From: Clostridium sp. DL-VIII
Lineage (GTDB): Bacteria > Bacillota > Clostridia > Clostridiales > Clostridiaceae
DNA: 64,000 nucleotides
Direction: 5' to 3'
Assembly: GCF_000230835.1 (NCBI RefSeq)
Contig: NZ_CM001240.1
Span: 6,156,279 to 6,220,278, forward strand
Part shown: one piece after another, positions 53,076 to 61,144 of the stretch
Layout of the letters: every line of letters begins with the position of its first letter
Numbering within the stretch: position 1 is the stretch's first letter
Notes under the pieces: generated by a model
The model's database searches: none
The model's input: only the letters and a program-made list of their open reading frames with translations
Told to the model about the DNA's origin: nothing
Made by a program: the position numbers and the translations under genes

Positions 53076-53891
53076 CTATTCTTTTCTATATACAGACGGC
53101 ATTATATATCTAAAGCCTACATTTTCCCCAGTTAAGGATTCTGAATGACCTATAAAAAGGTACCCTCCTGGCTCCATACTATTATAGAACTTACGTACTA
53201 ATTCAATTTTAGTTTTACTATCAAAATAAATCATTACGTTTCTACAAAAAATCACATGAAATTTTCTCTTAAATGGAAACACCTTATCCATCAAATTAAA
53301 TTTCCTATATACGATCTCATTTCTTATTTTATCTGTAAATATTAAATTTTCCGCATCATAATTCTGTAAATAATTCTTTTTCCATACTTCAGGTAAAGGT
53401 GAGATTTTATCTTTTTGATATATACCTTCTCTTGCAATATTTAATACCTTCTCAGATATATCCGTAGCGAGTATCTTCTTATCCCACCATAACTTCTTCT
53501 CAGCAAAAAAGCTATCTAATATCATTGCAATTGTATATGCCTCTTCACCTGATGCGCATCCTGCTGACCACATTCTAAAATCTTTATCTTTAATGTTTTG
53601 AGCCCAATATGGAAGTACTGTATCTCTTAAATATTCAAAATGATTCTTTTCACGCATGAAGTATGTATGATTAGTAGTAATCTTATTAATTAATGTACTG
53701 ACTGCCTTTCCACTTTTATCAGAAATTATATATTGATAATATTGAGAAAAGCTTTCAAAATTATGTTCCAGTAATACATTTTGTAAGCGCCCTATTACAA
53801 GCATCTTTTTTTCTACTTTAAGATTTATTCCATAATTATCTTTTATGTATTGAGACAATTGTATAAATTCTTTTTCTGTAATTGTAATCAT
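53076..53891 (-). CDS. cheR: Chemotaxis protein methyltransferase CheR
   Basis: This 271-residue enzyme methylates glutamates on chemoreceptors using SAM. The N-terminal helical domain (1-80) is followed by the SAM-binding fold with FRMWSAGCASGEEAYTIAM, ILATDIS, FHVIFCRNVMIYFD and PGGYLFIGHSESL. All CheR landmarks are present and the length is normal. It lies 15 bases after the MCP gene upstream, so the two are co-transcribed. That MCP ends in an acidic FGKY tail, which might tether this enzyme. Confidence 0.93.
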   Translation of the reverse strand: MITITEKEFIQLSQYIKDNYGINLKVEKKMLVIGRLQNVLLEHNFESFSQYYQYIISDKSGKAVSTLINKITTNHTYFMREKNHFEYLRDTVLPYWAQNIKDKDFRMWSAGCASGEEAYTIAMILDSFFAEKKLWWDKKILATDISEKVLNIAREGIYQKDKISPLPEVWKKNYLQNYDAENLIFTDKIRNEIVYRKFNLMDKVFPFKRKFHVIFCRNVMIYFDSKTKIELVRKFYNSMEPGGYLFIGHSESLTGENVGFRYIMPSVYRKE

Positions 53892-53906
53892 AATTTCACC
53901 TTATCT

Positions 53907-55631
53907 TTAATATTTTCCAAATTCATCATCACTTAGTATTATCTTTTTTGGTTTTAGTTCTTTTGCATTTTTGATACCATTATCAACTTTCTCTATACTA
54001 ATGTTACTCTTTATACTCTGAACATAAGGCTGCGTCTGATCATCATTCTTTTGTTCTACAAGAGAATCTTGGTCAGTATCTTTTGATAAATTGAACATAT
54101 TAACCTGCTGTCTTAAAACTTCTGCCTGTCCTGCTAATTCTTCACTTGCAGCAGCACTTTCTTCTGCTGTAGCTGAATTGCTCTGCACCACTTGGGATAT
54201 TTGTATTACTCCTTGTGAAATCTGAGCCATTCCAGAATCCTGTTCATCTGATGCTTCTGATATTCCATTAATTATTCCTGCAACCTCTTCAATATCGCCT
54301 ACAATACTTTCAAGCGCTTCCGATGTCTGATTTGCAATATTAGTCCCATCCTTAATTTTAATAAGAGATTCTTCTATAATCTCTGTAGTTTCTTTAGCAG
54401 CATTTGCTGACCTTGCGGCTAAATTCCGTACTTCTTCAGCAACAACTGTAAATCCTCTTCCATATTGTCCTGCTCTTGCTGCCTCTACCGCCGCATTTAG
54501 GGCAAGTATATTAGTTTGAAATGCTATTTCATCAATCACTTTAATTATTTTTGATATATCTTTAGACGATGCATTAATTTCATCCATTGCATTAAGCATC
54601 AGTTTCATTTCACTATTTCTCTTAACTGCACTCTCTTTTGTGTTATTAGCTATAACATTAGCCTTTTTCGCACTTTCTGCATTTACTTTAATTTGAAAAG
54701 ATATTTCTTCAATAGAAGCTGTTAATTCTTCAGTAGCACTAGCCTGCTCTGTAGCCCCCTGAGATAAAACCACAGCAGAATCTGCTATCTGATTTGAACC
54801 AACTGTAACCTGCTTGGCTGCAAGGCTTATATTCTCTATGACTTCATTTAATTTGCATCTCATTTTTCTCATAGCCTCTGTAAGCATCCCTATTTCATCC
54901 TTTGAGTCACTTATAATATCTATATCCAGGTTTCCACTACTTATTTCATCTGTCACGTATATAAGCTTTAATAGGGCTCTATTTATTGCTTTAGAAATTA
55001 TAGTTCCAAGGCTTATAGCTAAAATCACTGCTATAGCAATCGTGATAATCATAGTTATAATTGTATATCTAACCTCTAATGAATACTGTTCTGATTTATT
55101 ATTACCATTAGATATTTTAGATTCATATAATTTATCTATAGAATTATTTATTTTATCTGATAAATTTTGTGCTGCATCTGAAGTAACCATTTCATATGCC
55201 TGATCTACTTTCCCAGAATTAATCAAATCAATAATGTCATCTTCAATAATGCGATACTTGTCCAGTAATGCTTTAAGATTATCTAACTCTCTTTTATTTT
55301 CCTCAGTTTTAACCGAATGCTCAAATTGTGACAATTTTTCATTAATAACGCTTTCATAATCCTTTATTTCATTTATATATTTAGTCTTATCAGCTTTATC
55401 TCTTTCCATGATAAGATTATATAAACTAATATTTATTTTTTGATATGAAACAGATACACTTTCAATATCTCCAATACTTACTCCGTAATTTTTATATAAA
55501 TCAGTATACCCTACATCTGTACTGTATATTTTAGAGATTCCAATTCCACCTACAGCTCCTGCTATAAGTGCTACTATTACAAAACCCATTACTAATTTTG
55601 TTCTAATTTTTATATCTTTTAGAAATCTCAT
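53907..55631 (-). CDS. Methyl-accepting chemotaxis protein, four-helix-bundle type, FGKY tail
   Basis: This 574-residue chemoreceptor has membrane helix 1 (about 12-32), an extracytoplasmic helical domain of about 155 residues, membrane helix 2 (about 195-215), HAMP, and the signalling coiled-coil with [22 protein letters not shown] flexible linker of about 50 residues (from [13 protein letters not shown] to the end) finishes in [12 protein letters not shown]. The last four residues match those of the receptor at 47429. The tip reads [20 protein letters not shown], a slight variant of the other two (GKGFAVV). GGAGGAGG precedes the ATG. It heads the MCP-cheR-cheB run. Confidence 0.9.
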   Translation of the reverse strand: MRFLKDIKIRTKLVMGFVIVALIAGAVGGIGISKIYSTDVGYTDLYKNYGVSIGDIESVSVSYQKINISLYNLIMERDKADKTKYINEIKDYESVINEKLSQFEHSVKTEENKRELDNLKALLDKYRIIEDDIIDLINSGKVDQAYEMVTSDAAQNLSDKINNSIDKLYESKISNGNNKSEQYSLEVRYTIITMIITIAIAVILAISLGTIISKAINRALLKLIYVTDEISSGNLDIDIISDSKDEIGMLTEAMRKMRCKLNEVIENISLAAKQVTVGSNQIADSAVVLSQGATEQASATEELTASIEEISFQIKVNAESAKKANVIANNTKESAVKRNSEMKLMLNAMDEINASSKDISKIIKVIDEIAFQTNILALNAAVEAARAGQYGRGFTVVAEEVRNLAARSANAAKETTEIIEESLIKIKDGTNIANQTSEALESIVGDIEEVAGIINGISEASDEQDSGMAQISQGVIQISQVVQSNSATAEESAAASEELAGQAEVLRQQVNMFNLSKDTDQDSLVEQKNDDQTQPYVQSIKSNISIEKVDNGIKNAKELKPKKIILSDDEFGKY

Positions 55632-55728
55632 AATTCCTCCTCCAATTGTTTTTCATAGGTTTTCTTAATAATAAATGCATAAGTTATTCATATATCTTAT
55701 ATATTAAATTCTTTATCAACATCTTTTA

Positions 55729-55764
55729 AGTACCACAGGTCATAGTTTTAAATGCAGATTGCAC
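55729..55764 (-). promoter_or_regulatory. 36-base conserved motif upstream of the MCP-cheR-cheB operon
   Basis: AGTACCACAGGTCATA, then ATGCAGATTGCAC (plus-strand reading), is the partner of 50581-50616 (30 of 36 bases identical). A second ATGCTGATTGCAC follows at about 55782. It lies about 98 bases before the receptor start. No gene lies in 55632-55931. Confidence 0.5.
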
Positions 55765-55857
55765 TATTATGATAGTCCAAAATGCTGATTGCACAAAATA
55801 TAATAAAAAAGATTCATGGATAATTCATCTTTATATTTTTTAGTTTTAAAAAACGAA

Positions 55858-55891
55858 AGGCATGCAATTAATATAATTTAATTGCATGCCT
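55858..55891 (-). terminator. Intrinsic terminator after motB
   Basis: AGGCATGCAATTAA (55858-55871) and TTAATTGCATGCCT (55878-55891) form a perfect 14-bp stem with a six-base loop. On the minus strand TTTCGTTTTTTAAA follows. It lies 40 bases after the motB stop and ends the motAB transcript. Confidence 0.85.
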
Positions 55892-55931
55892 CTTACCACT
55901 AAGATCTTATATTTATTAATTTTTATTCATA

Positions 55932-56693
55932 TTATTGATTTGGCTTTGTATTTTCATCCGTAGTTGAAGGATATTTACGAGCTACAACTATTTCAACTCT
56001 TCGGTTTTTCGCTCTGCCTTCCTCTGTATCATTCGAATATTTAGGCATTTGATCACCGTATGCTTGAATTGACATTCTATCTTGAGCAACTTTCCCTGTA
56101 GTAGTCATAAAGTTCATTACATTTATTGCTCGCATTGCACTTAAATCCCAGTTTGAACGAAACTTTGAATTACTTATAGGAACATTATCTGTATGACCTA
56201 CGACTTTAATTTTATTGTCTAATCCTTGAAGCATATCAGAAATCTTCGAAAGCAATGGTGATACATTTTGGAGCACATCTGCTTCTCCAGAATTAAACAG
56301 TACAACATCCTGTATTGCAATATCTAATCCATCACCATTAAGTTCAACCTTAATTTTATCTGCATAACCTTCTTGCTGAATCTCTTGTTCTAACTGTTTT
56401 TTAACTTCATTCATTTTATCTTCTTCTAATTCAGAATCACTTTTAATTGCTTGAGCTTCTGTAGGACTTCCTGAAGGGATAACTGCGGAATCACCACTAT
56501 TGTTCATCATTGCACTGCCGCCAGCAAAAATTATATTAAATTCCTGAGCCATTGCCTCAAATTTTGATTTATCTGTTTGTCCCATTGCGAACATAACAAT
56601 GAATAGTGCTAGTAAAAGAGTCAGCATATCTGAATATGGAAGAAGCCATGCTTCATCAACATGTTCTTCTTGATGTTGTTTTTTCTTACTCAT
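55932..56693 (-). CDS. motB: Flagellar motor stator protein MotB
   Basis: This 253-residue protein anchors the stator to peptidoglycan and carries the ion-binding aspartate. The N-terminal helix includes AWLLPYSDMLTLLLALFIVM, with the Asp in YSD. After a linker of about 90 residues comes the OmpA-like peptidoglycan-binding domain: VVLFNSGEADVL, KVVGHTDNVPIS, DLSAMRAINVMNFM, GRAKNRRVEIVV. It lies 17 bases after motA. The plug region between membrane helix and OmpA domain is present. Ion type (H+ or Na+) is not clear. Confidence 0.93.
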   Translation of the reverse strand: MSKKKQHQEEHVDEAWLLPYSDMLTLLLALFIVMFAMGQTDKSKFEAMAQEFNIIFAGGSAMMNNSGDSAVIPSGSPTEAQAIKSDSELEEDKMNEVKKQLEQEIQQEGYADKIKVELNGDGLDIAIQDVVLFNSGEADVLQNVSPLLSKISDMLQGLDNKIKVVGHTDNVPISNSKFRSNWDLSAMRAINVMNFMTTTGKVAQDRMSIQAYGDQMPKYSNDTEEGRAKNRRVEIVVARKYPSTTDENTKPNQ

Positions 56694-56710
56694 AGCTATT
56701 CTCCTCTAAA

Positions 56711-57493
56711 CTACTTATCATTGTTTTCTTCGAATCTAACTCTTTGTTTTGGCTCTAACATACCCACTAGCTTTCTTTCAATACTCTTTGGATTATTCCC
56801 TGCTTGAATAGCTAATATTCCCTCAAGCATAATATTCATATTTTTTACTTCTTCTAAAGACTTTCTTTTTAATCTGTTTGAAAATGGATGCCAAATTAAG
56901 TATCCAGTGAAAATACCATAAACAGTTGCAACGAAGGCTGAACATATACTTTCTCCAAGTTTATCAATATCATTTAGATTTCCAAGAGCTCCAATTAATC
57001 CGATAACCGCTCCTAAAACTCCAAGTGTAGGTGCTGTACCTCCCGCAGTTGCAAATGCCGTAGCACCAAGACGATGTCTCTCTTCAAGGCCTTCAATCTC
57101 AATTTCTAAGACCTCTCTTATAAGATCAGGTTCTAATCCATCTACTACCATTTCCAGTCCCTTTTTCATAAATTTATTATCTAGGTTTTGTACTGTACTT
57201 TCAAGCGATAATAATCCATCTTTTCTTGTTTGTTGAGACATTTCTACAAGCATTGTTATTACTTCAGCAGGATCTTCTTGACCTTTACTACTGAATAGTA
57301 CTCCAAAAATCTTAGGAAGTTTGACAAATTCGCCTTTTGGGAACGAATTTAATAATGCTATTACTGTTCCCACAAGGATTACCATTATTGCTTCACCACT
57401 TAATAATATAGATATACTGGCTCCTTTTAATACCATTGCGGTAACAACAACTACCAAGCCTCCAATCATACCTAAGACCAAAAATATGTCCAT
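56711..57493 (-). CDS. motA: Flagellar motor stator protein MotA
   Basis: This 260-residue stator subunit has four membrane helices and a large cytoplasmic loop. Helices 1-2 are at the start (MDIFLVLGMIGGLVVVVTAMV, then LSGEAIMVILVGTVIALL, motif trimmed), and helices 3-4 include GTAPTLGVLGAVIGLIGALG and SAFVATVYGIFTGYLIWHP, holding the conserved prolines and glycines. The cytoplasmic loop has LEERHRLGATAF. The start is the ATG at 57493, close to GGGGGAG; the longer TTG-initiated frame to 57526 lacks support. With motB it forms a complete stator pair. Confidence 0.92.
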   Translation of the reverse strand: MDIFLVLGMIGGLVVVVTAMVLKGASISILLSGEAIMVILVGTVIALLNSFPKGEFVKLPKIFGVLFSSKGQEDPAEVITMLVEMSQQTRKDGLLSLESTVQNLDNKFMKKGLEMVVDGLEPDLIREVLEIEIEGLEERHRLGATAFATAGGTAPTLGVLGAVIGLIGALGNLNDIDKLGESICSAFVATVYGIFTGYLIWHPFSNRLKRKSLEEVKNMNIMLEGILAIQAGNNPKSIERKLVGMLEPKQRVRFEENNDK

Positions 57494-57814
57494 TTTTCTC
57501 CCCCTTATTATCACATAACCCCTCAATTAACTTAACATTTAATTTGTTTATTTGATATTGTGACTACTTTATTTACATGATATCCCATTTTATGCTTTGA
57601 GTTATGTATTTTCTTATAAAAATATAATACCATAATATTTGGCAATCGAAAACCTTATTTTTTCATCCATTTCGACATAAATGCTCATTAAATCGGTATC
57701 ATCACTCGTATTGCAAAAGTATTACTTATGTTAAATATTAGTTACAAATTAGTATAAAAATTACTTTAAGTTAAATAATAACTATAGATTACTTAAGATT
57801 AGGAGGAATAAACG
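57494..57814. other. Divergent intergenic region between motA and the DUF421 gene
   Basis: The 320 bases are AT-rich. On the minus strand TGGTATTAT (57632-57624) is an extended -10 box that could drive motAB; I cannot place a -35. I see no gene, repeat or hairpin of note. Confidence 0.4.
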
Positions 57815-58543
57815 TTGAATGAAGGATTAGTTGTTCTTGTACGTTCAATTATCGCATTTTTTTCTTTGCTCATTTTTGCAAAGATACTAGGTAAGCAGCA
57901 AATAAGCCAACTAACATTTTTTGATTATGCCCTTGGAATAACAATTGGTTCTATTGCTGCAACTCTTACTACAGATTTATCTAGTCGGGCCTGGCCACAT
58001 TTTGTTGGTCTTTTCGCTTGGGCTTTGCTTGGGTATTTAATGGAATATATCACCGAAAAATGGAGATATGTAGCGAAATACATAGAAGGTGAACCTGCAA
58101 TTGTTATTATGAATGGAAAGATAATGGAAGATGTATTAAGAAAAATGAGATATACCGCAGCTGATATAATGGCATTATTAAGAAATAAGGATGTCTTTGA
58201 TTTATCACAGGTGGATTTTGCAATTATTGAACCAAATGGCCAATTATCAGTGCTGAAGAAACCTGATTATGAACCTTTGACTCCTAAAGATATGAATATC
58301 GTTAAAGCACCAAGTGGTATAAGTACAGAACTTATTTACGATGGAGTTCTCATAAATGAAAATTTGAGGCAACTCAACAAAACTGAGAAATGGCTTACTG
58401 ATCAATTGAAAATGAATGAAGTTAAAGACATTTCAGAAGTGTTTCTTGCGACACTTACCCCTTCCGGTTCTTTGTACATAGATAAATATGAAGATCACAT
58501 TAGGAAAGTAACCGATATTGGAGATTATAAAGGACCATACTAA
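57815..58543 (+). CDS. DUF421 (YetF-type) membrane protein
   Basis: This 242-residue protein has three N-terminal membrane helices (VLVRSIIAFFSLLIFAKILG, LGITIGSIAATLTT, FVGLFAWALLGYLMEYI) and a C-terminal soluble domain of about 150 residues. The GKQQISQLTFFDYALGITIG motif and EPAIVIMNGKIMEDVLRKM are diagnostic of DUF421. Members are membrane proteins of unknown function in spore formers. The start is a TTG at 57815, eight bases after GGAGG. It is followed 136 bases later by a DUF4363 gene, a pairing common in clostridia, with a repeat end in between. Confidence 0.85.
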   Translation: MNEGLVVLVRSIIAFFSLLIFAKILGKQQISQLTFFDYALGITIGSIAATLTTDLSSRAWPHFVGLFAWALLGYLMEYITEKWRYVAKYIEGEPAIVIMNGKIMEDVLRKMRYTAADIMALLRNKDVFDLSQVDFAIIEPNGQLSVLKKPDYEPLTPKDMNIVKAPSGISTELIYDGVLINENLRQLNKTEKWLTDQLKMNEVKDISEVFLATLTPSGSLYIDKYEDHIRKVTDIGDYKGPY

Positions 58544-58548
58544 TAAAA

Positions 58549-58595
58549 AGTTATGAATTATGAGTTGTAGTGGAAAAGCCTACGGCTTTTCTTAA
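58549..58595. repeat. Family D repeat end
   Basis: AGTTATGAATTATGAGTTGTAG (split here as AGTTATGAATTATGAG and TTGTAG) is followed by the hairpin GGAAAAGCC-TAC-GGCTTTTC. The same order appears in reverse complement at the right end of 59045-59291. The DUF4363 gene therefore lies between inverted copies of one repeat end. Confidence 0.55.
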
Positions 58596-58678
58596 ATTAT
58601 ATATAGGCAAAATTTTATAAGTAGATTCCATGCTCAACTATAAACCAAGGAATATGAAAAATAAATGAGGTGATTTTT

Positions 58679-59044
58679 ATGCGAAAATTTCTAGTCATAT
58701 CTATTCCTATTGTGGCATTGTTCTCTTTTGTACTGATTATGCTTAGTGGCGGGTTTTTAAAGAATCCATTAGGAAAAAATGATAACATTCCTGAATCGAT
58801 ACAATTAATTGCTCAGGATGTAAAATCAGAAAACTGGGAGAGCGCAAATAAAAATACAGATGATTTATCAAACACATGGGATAAAATTGTTAAAAGAGTT
58901 CAATTCAGTTCTGAAAGAGATGAAATAAATGCCTTCGATACAAGCTTGGCTCGCCTTCGTGGTGCTATAACTGCAAAAGATATGTCAGCCTCCCTTATTG
59001 AATTAAATGAGGCTTATGAACATTGGGATGGACTTGGGAAATGA
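58679..59044 (+). CDS. DUF4363 family small membrane-anchored protein
   Basis: This 121-residue protein has one N-terminal membrane helix (FLVISIPIVALFSFVLIMLSGG) and an outside helical domain with SVKSENWESANKNTDDLSNTW-like repeats (ENWESANKNTDDLSNTWDK) and LRGAITAKDMSASLIELNEAY. This length and the alternating W/SA helices match DUF4363, a family of unknown function usually next to DUF421. The start is the ATG at 58679, six bases after GAGGTG. A family D repeat begins at its stop codon. Confidence 0.8.
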   Translation: MRKFLVISIPIVALFSFVLIMLSGGFLKNPLGKNDNIPESIQLIAQDVKSENWESANKNTDDLSNTWDKIVKRVQFSSERDEINAFDTSLARLRGAITAKDMSASLIELNEAYEHWDGLGK

Positions 59045-59291
59045 TAAGTTATACGTTATGAGTGATAGGTTAAGGATAAATCTCAAAAAGAAAGTTCAAG
59101 AGTCTAGATACAAAAGGAAGTTAAATTGTATATACAATTTAACTAAGTTCGAGAATCCAAATATAAAATTTGGACTCTCACTTATCTCACTTATCTCACT
59201 TATCTCACTTTTTCCCAAAATGAGGATTTCTGAAATATATTTTTTTGAAAAACCTGAAGGCTTTTCCTCCTCAACTTATAACTCATAACTT
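59045..59291. repeat. Family D inverted-repeat element with palindrome and tandem repeats
   Basis: The ends AAGTTATACGTTATGAG (59045) and CTTATAACTCATAACTT (to 59291) are inverted copies. Inside are a perfect 24-bp palindrome (59120-59143, GTTAAATTGTAT and its complement), a hairpin of TCCAAAT/ATTTGGA near 59155-59175, and 3.9 copies of the 9-base unit TCTCACTTA (59176-59210). The open frame at 59007-59288 overlaps this and is not a gene. Confidence 0.65.
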
Positions 59292-59305
59292 GATTAACAC
59301 TTATA

Positions 59306-60748
59306 TTATAGTTCTTCTCCATTAGTCTTTATTACATTTTGATACCAGTAGAAGCTGTCCTTCTTATAACGATTCATTGAAGCACCTTCTTCTTCTTCAC
59401 GATCTACATAAATAAATCCATAACGTTTTTGATATCCATTTAACCAGCTTAATAAGTCTGTTATTGACCATGTGCAGTATGCTAGTACTTCGCATCCTTC
59501 ATTAATAGCTTCCTTTAATTCTTCTACATGCGCCTTTAAATACGCTATACGATACTCATCATGAATCTTATTATCTTCAGTCTTCTTATCAAATGCACCT
59601 AGTCCATTTTCAGAAATAATTATTGGTAAGTCATATCTGCTTGTAATAGTTCTACAAGCCATTCTTATACCTATTGGATCTATAGTCCAATCCCAATCTG
59701 TAGTTTTTAAGTATTGATTTGGTGGATTTTTAAATAATCCTGGAGTACCACTAACTTGTGCTGTTCCTTTTTTACCTGTTGTATTCATTTCAGCCATTCC
59801 AACACCATCAATTGGATTGTACTCAACAACTGCAGTTTGATAGTAGTTGACCCCCATAAAATCTACTTGTGCTGCTGCTTTCATAAGTTCTGCATCTCCT
59901 TCTTCAAAGGTAGGTGCAACACCTTGTGTTTCTAAATATTTAAATGCCGCTTTTGGATATCTTCCATATGCATATACATCCATCCACCAAAATGATTGTA
60001 TATCATCATAATCTGCTTTCGCTATATTATTTATTGGATTACAATCTATTGCATAACTTGGTGAAAATGCAAAGCTGGCACCTATTTTCCCGTTTGGAAC
60101 TATCTTTCTAAAAGCAAGAACTGCCTTAGCATGAGCTAAATTTGCATTATGATTTACTTGATAAAACATCTTTGAATCATTTTTCTTGCCTGGTGGGTGT
60201 ATAGCCATCATCCAGCCATGTGCTGTAAATATATTTTGTTCATTTAAAGTTATCCAATACTTAACCTTATCTTTATAACGCTTAAATAATGTTACAGCAT
60301 AGTTTTCAAAATCATCAATGATTTGTCTGCTTTCCCACCCATTATATTCTTCCTGTAGCGCTAATGGTAAGTCCCAATGATATATTGTGACCATTGGTTC
60401 AATCCCGTACTTTAAACATTCATCAATTACATTATCATAAAATTGTAATCCTTTTTCGTTAACTTCTCCTTTTCCCTTTGGATAAATTCTTGGCCAAGAG
60501 ATAGAGAATCTATATGTCTTTAATCCCATTTCCGCCATTAAAGCTATATCTTCTTTATAACGATGATAGTGATCAACAGCTACATCTCCATTAGTACCTT
60601 TAAATGTTTTTCCTGGAATTCTTACAAATTCATCCCAATTACTTTTTCCTTTTCCTTCTTCTTCTGCTGCACCCTCTACTTGATAGGCAGCCGATGCACT
60701 TCCCCATAAGAAATCTTTTGGAAAACCATGTTTTTCTTTAAAATACAT
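59306..60748 (-). CDS. bglA: Glycoside hydrolase family 1 beta-glucosidase/6-phospho-beta-glucosidase
   Basis: This 480-residue cytoplasmic enzyme shows all GH1 landmarks: DFLWGSASAAYQVEGA, YRFSISWPRIYPKG, acid/base Glu in WITLNEQNIFTAH, nucleophile Glu in LPIIISENGLGAFD, and KRYGFIYVD near the end. Where simple beta-glucosidases have Glu-Trp before the loop, this has Ser-Trp (LLSWLNGYQKRYGF), with a Lys and Tyr following, which favours a phosphorylated glucoside. No PTS or antiterminator gene lies nearby to confirm this. The length is normal. It stands alone, next to a family A repeat. Confidence 0.85.
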   Translation of the reverse strand: MYFKEKHGFPKDFLWGSASAAYQVEGAAEEEGKGKSNWDEFVRIPGKTFKGTNGDVAVDHYHRYKEDIALMAEMGLKTYRFSISWPRIYPKGKGEVNEKGLQFYDNVIDECLKYGIEPMVTIYHWDLPLALQEEYNGWESRQIIDDFENYAVTLFKRYKDKVKYWITLNEQNIFTAHGWMMAIHPPGKKNDSKMFYQVNHNANLAHAKAVLAFRKIVPNGKIGASFAFSPSYAIDCNPINNIAKADYDDIQSFWWMDVYAYGRYPKAAFKYLETQGVAPTFEEGDAELMKAAAQVDFMGVNYYQTAVVEYNPIDGVGMAEMNTTGKKGTAQVSGTPGLFKNPPNQYLKTTDWDWTIDPIGIRMACRTITSRYDLPIIISENGLGAFDKKTEDNKIHDEYRIAYLKAHVEELKEAINEGCEVLAYCTWSITDLLSWLNGYQKRYGFIYVDREEEEGASMNRYKKDSFYWYQNVIKTNGEEL

Positions 60749-60791
60749 CTTTCATCCTCCTAACAACGTTTTATTCTTACATTTTTGATAA

Positions 60792-60860
60792 AAGCCTATC
60801 GAAAAAACAACAAGTAAATCCACCTAAATATTTGGATTTGTTATTTTCTTTCATAGGCCT
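60792..60860. repeat. Family A inverted-repeat element
   Basis: AGCCTATCGAAAAAACAACA and the inverted TTGTTATTTTCTTTCATAGG extend to an inner AATCC/GGATT pairing. It lies in the upstream region of the GH1 gene. Apart from this and the promoter at 61056, I see nothing in 60749-61144. Confidence 0.6.
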
Positions 60861-61055
60861 AACTAATTCCCTCAAATTAACATTCAAAAAACAATACTAA
60901 ACATTAGCAAGACTCTATAAGTCTAGCCTATCATATACATCAAACTTTGTCTATAACTTTTGATATTTTAAGATATAACTTTATATGAAAATAACATGAC
61001 TTTTACCATGATCAATAACGTTCTTCTATTATTCCGATAAATTTACTAATATATA

Positions 61056-61085
61056 TTGACAATTAATATCGTACAAGTGTAATAT
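61056..61085 (+). promoter_or_regulatory. Promoter of the amino-acid importer operon
   Basis: TTGACA (61056-61061) and TAATAT (61080-61085) with an 18-base spacer form a good sigma-A promoter about 60 bases before the binding-protein gene at 61145. I see no riboswitch in the short leader. Confidence 0.65.
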
Positions 61086-61144
61086 TATTACAATATCATT
61101 TAAATTCTTAGTAAATCGATAGAAATTATATGGGGGAATAAAAT

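Noticed and set aside
59186..59210. CRISPR-like array
   Set aside because: The 9-base units are directly tandem with no spacers and fewer than four copies; this is a simple tandem repeat.
59007..59288. 93-codon frame after the DUF4363 gene
   Set aside because: It overlaps the DUF4363 gene in another frame and runs through a repeat with palindromes and 9-base tandem units; the LISLISLIS peptide is just the tandem repeat translated.
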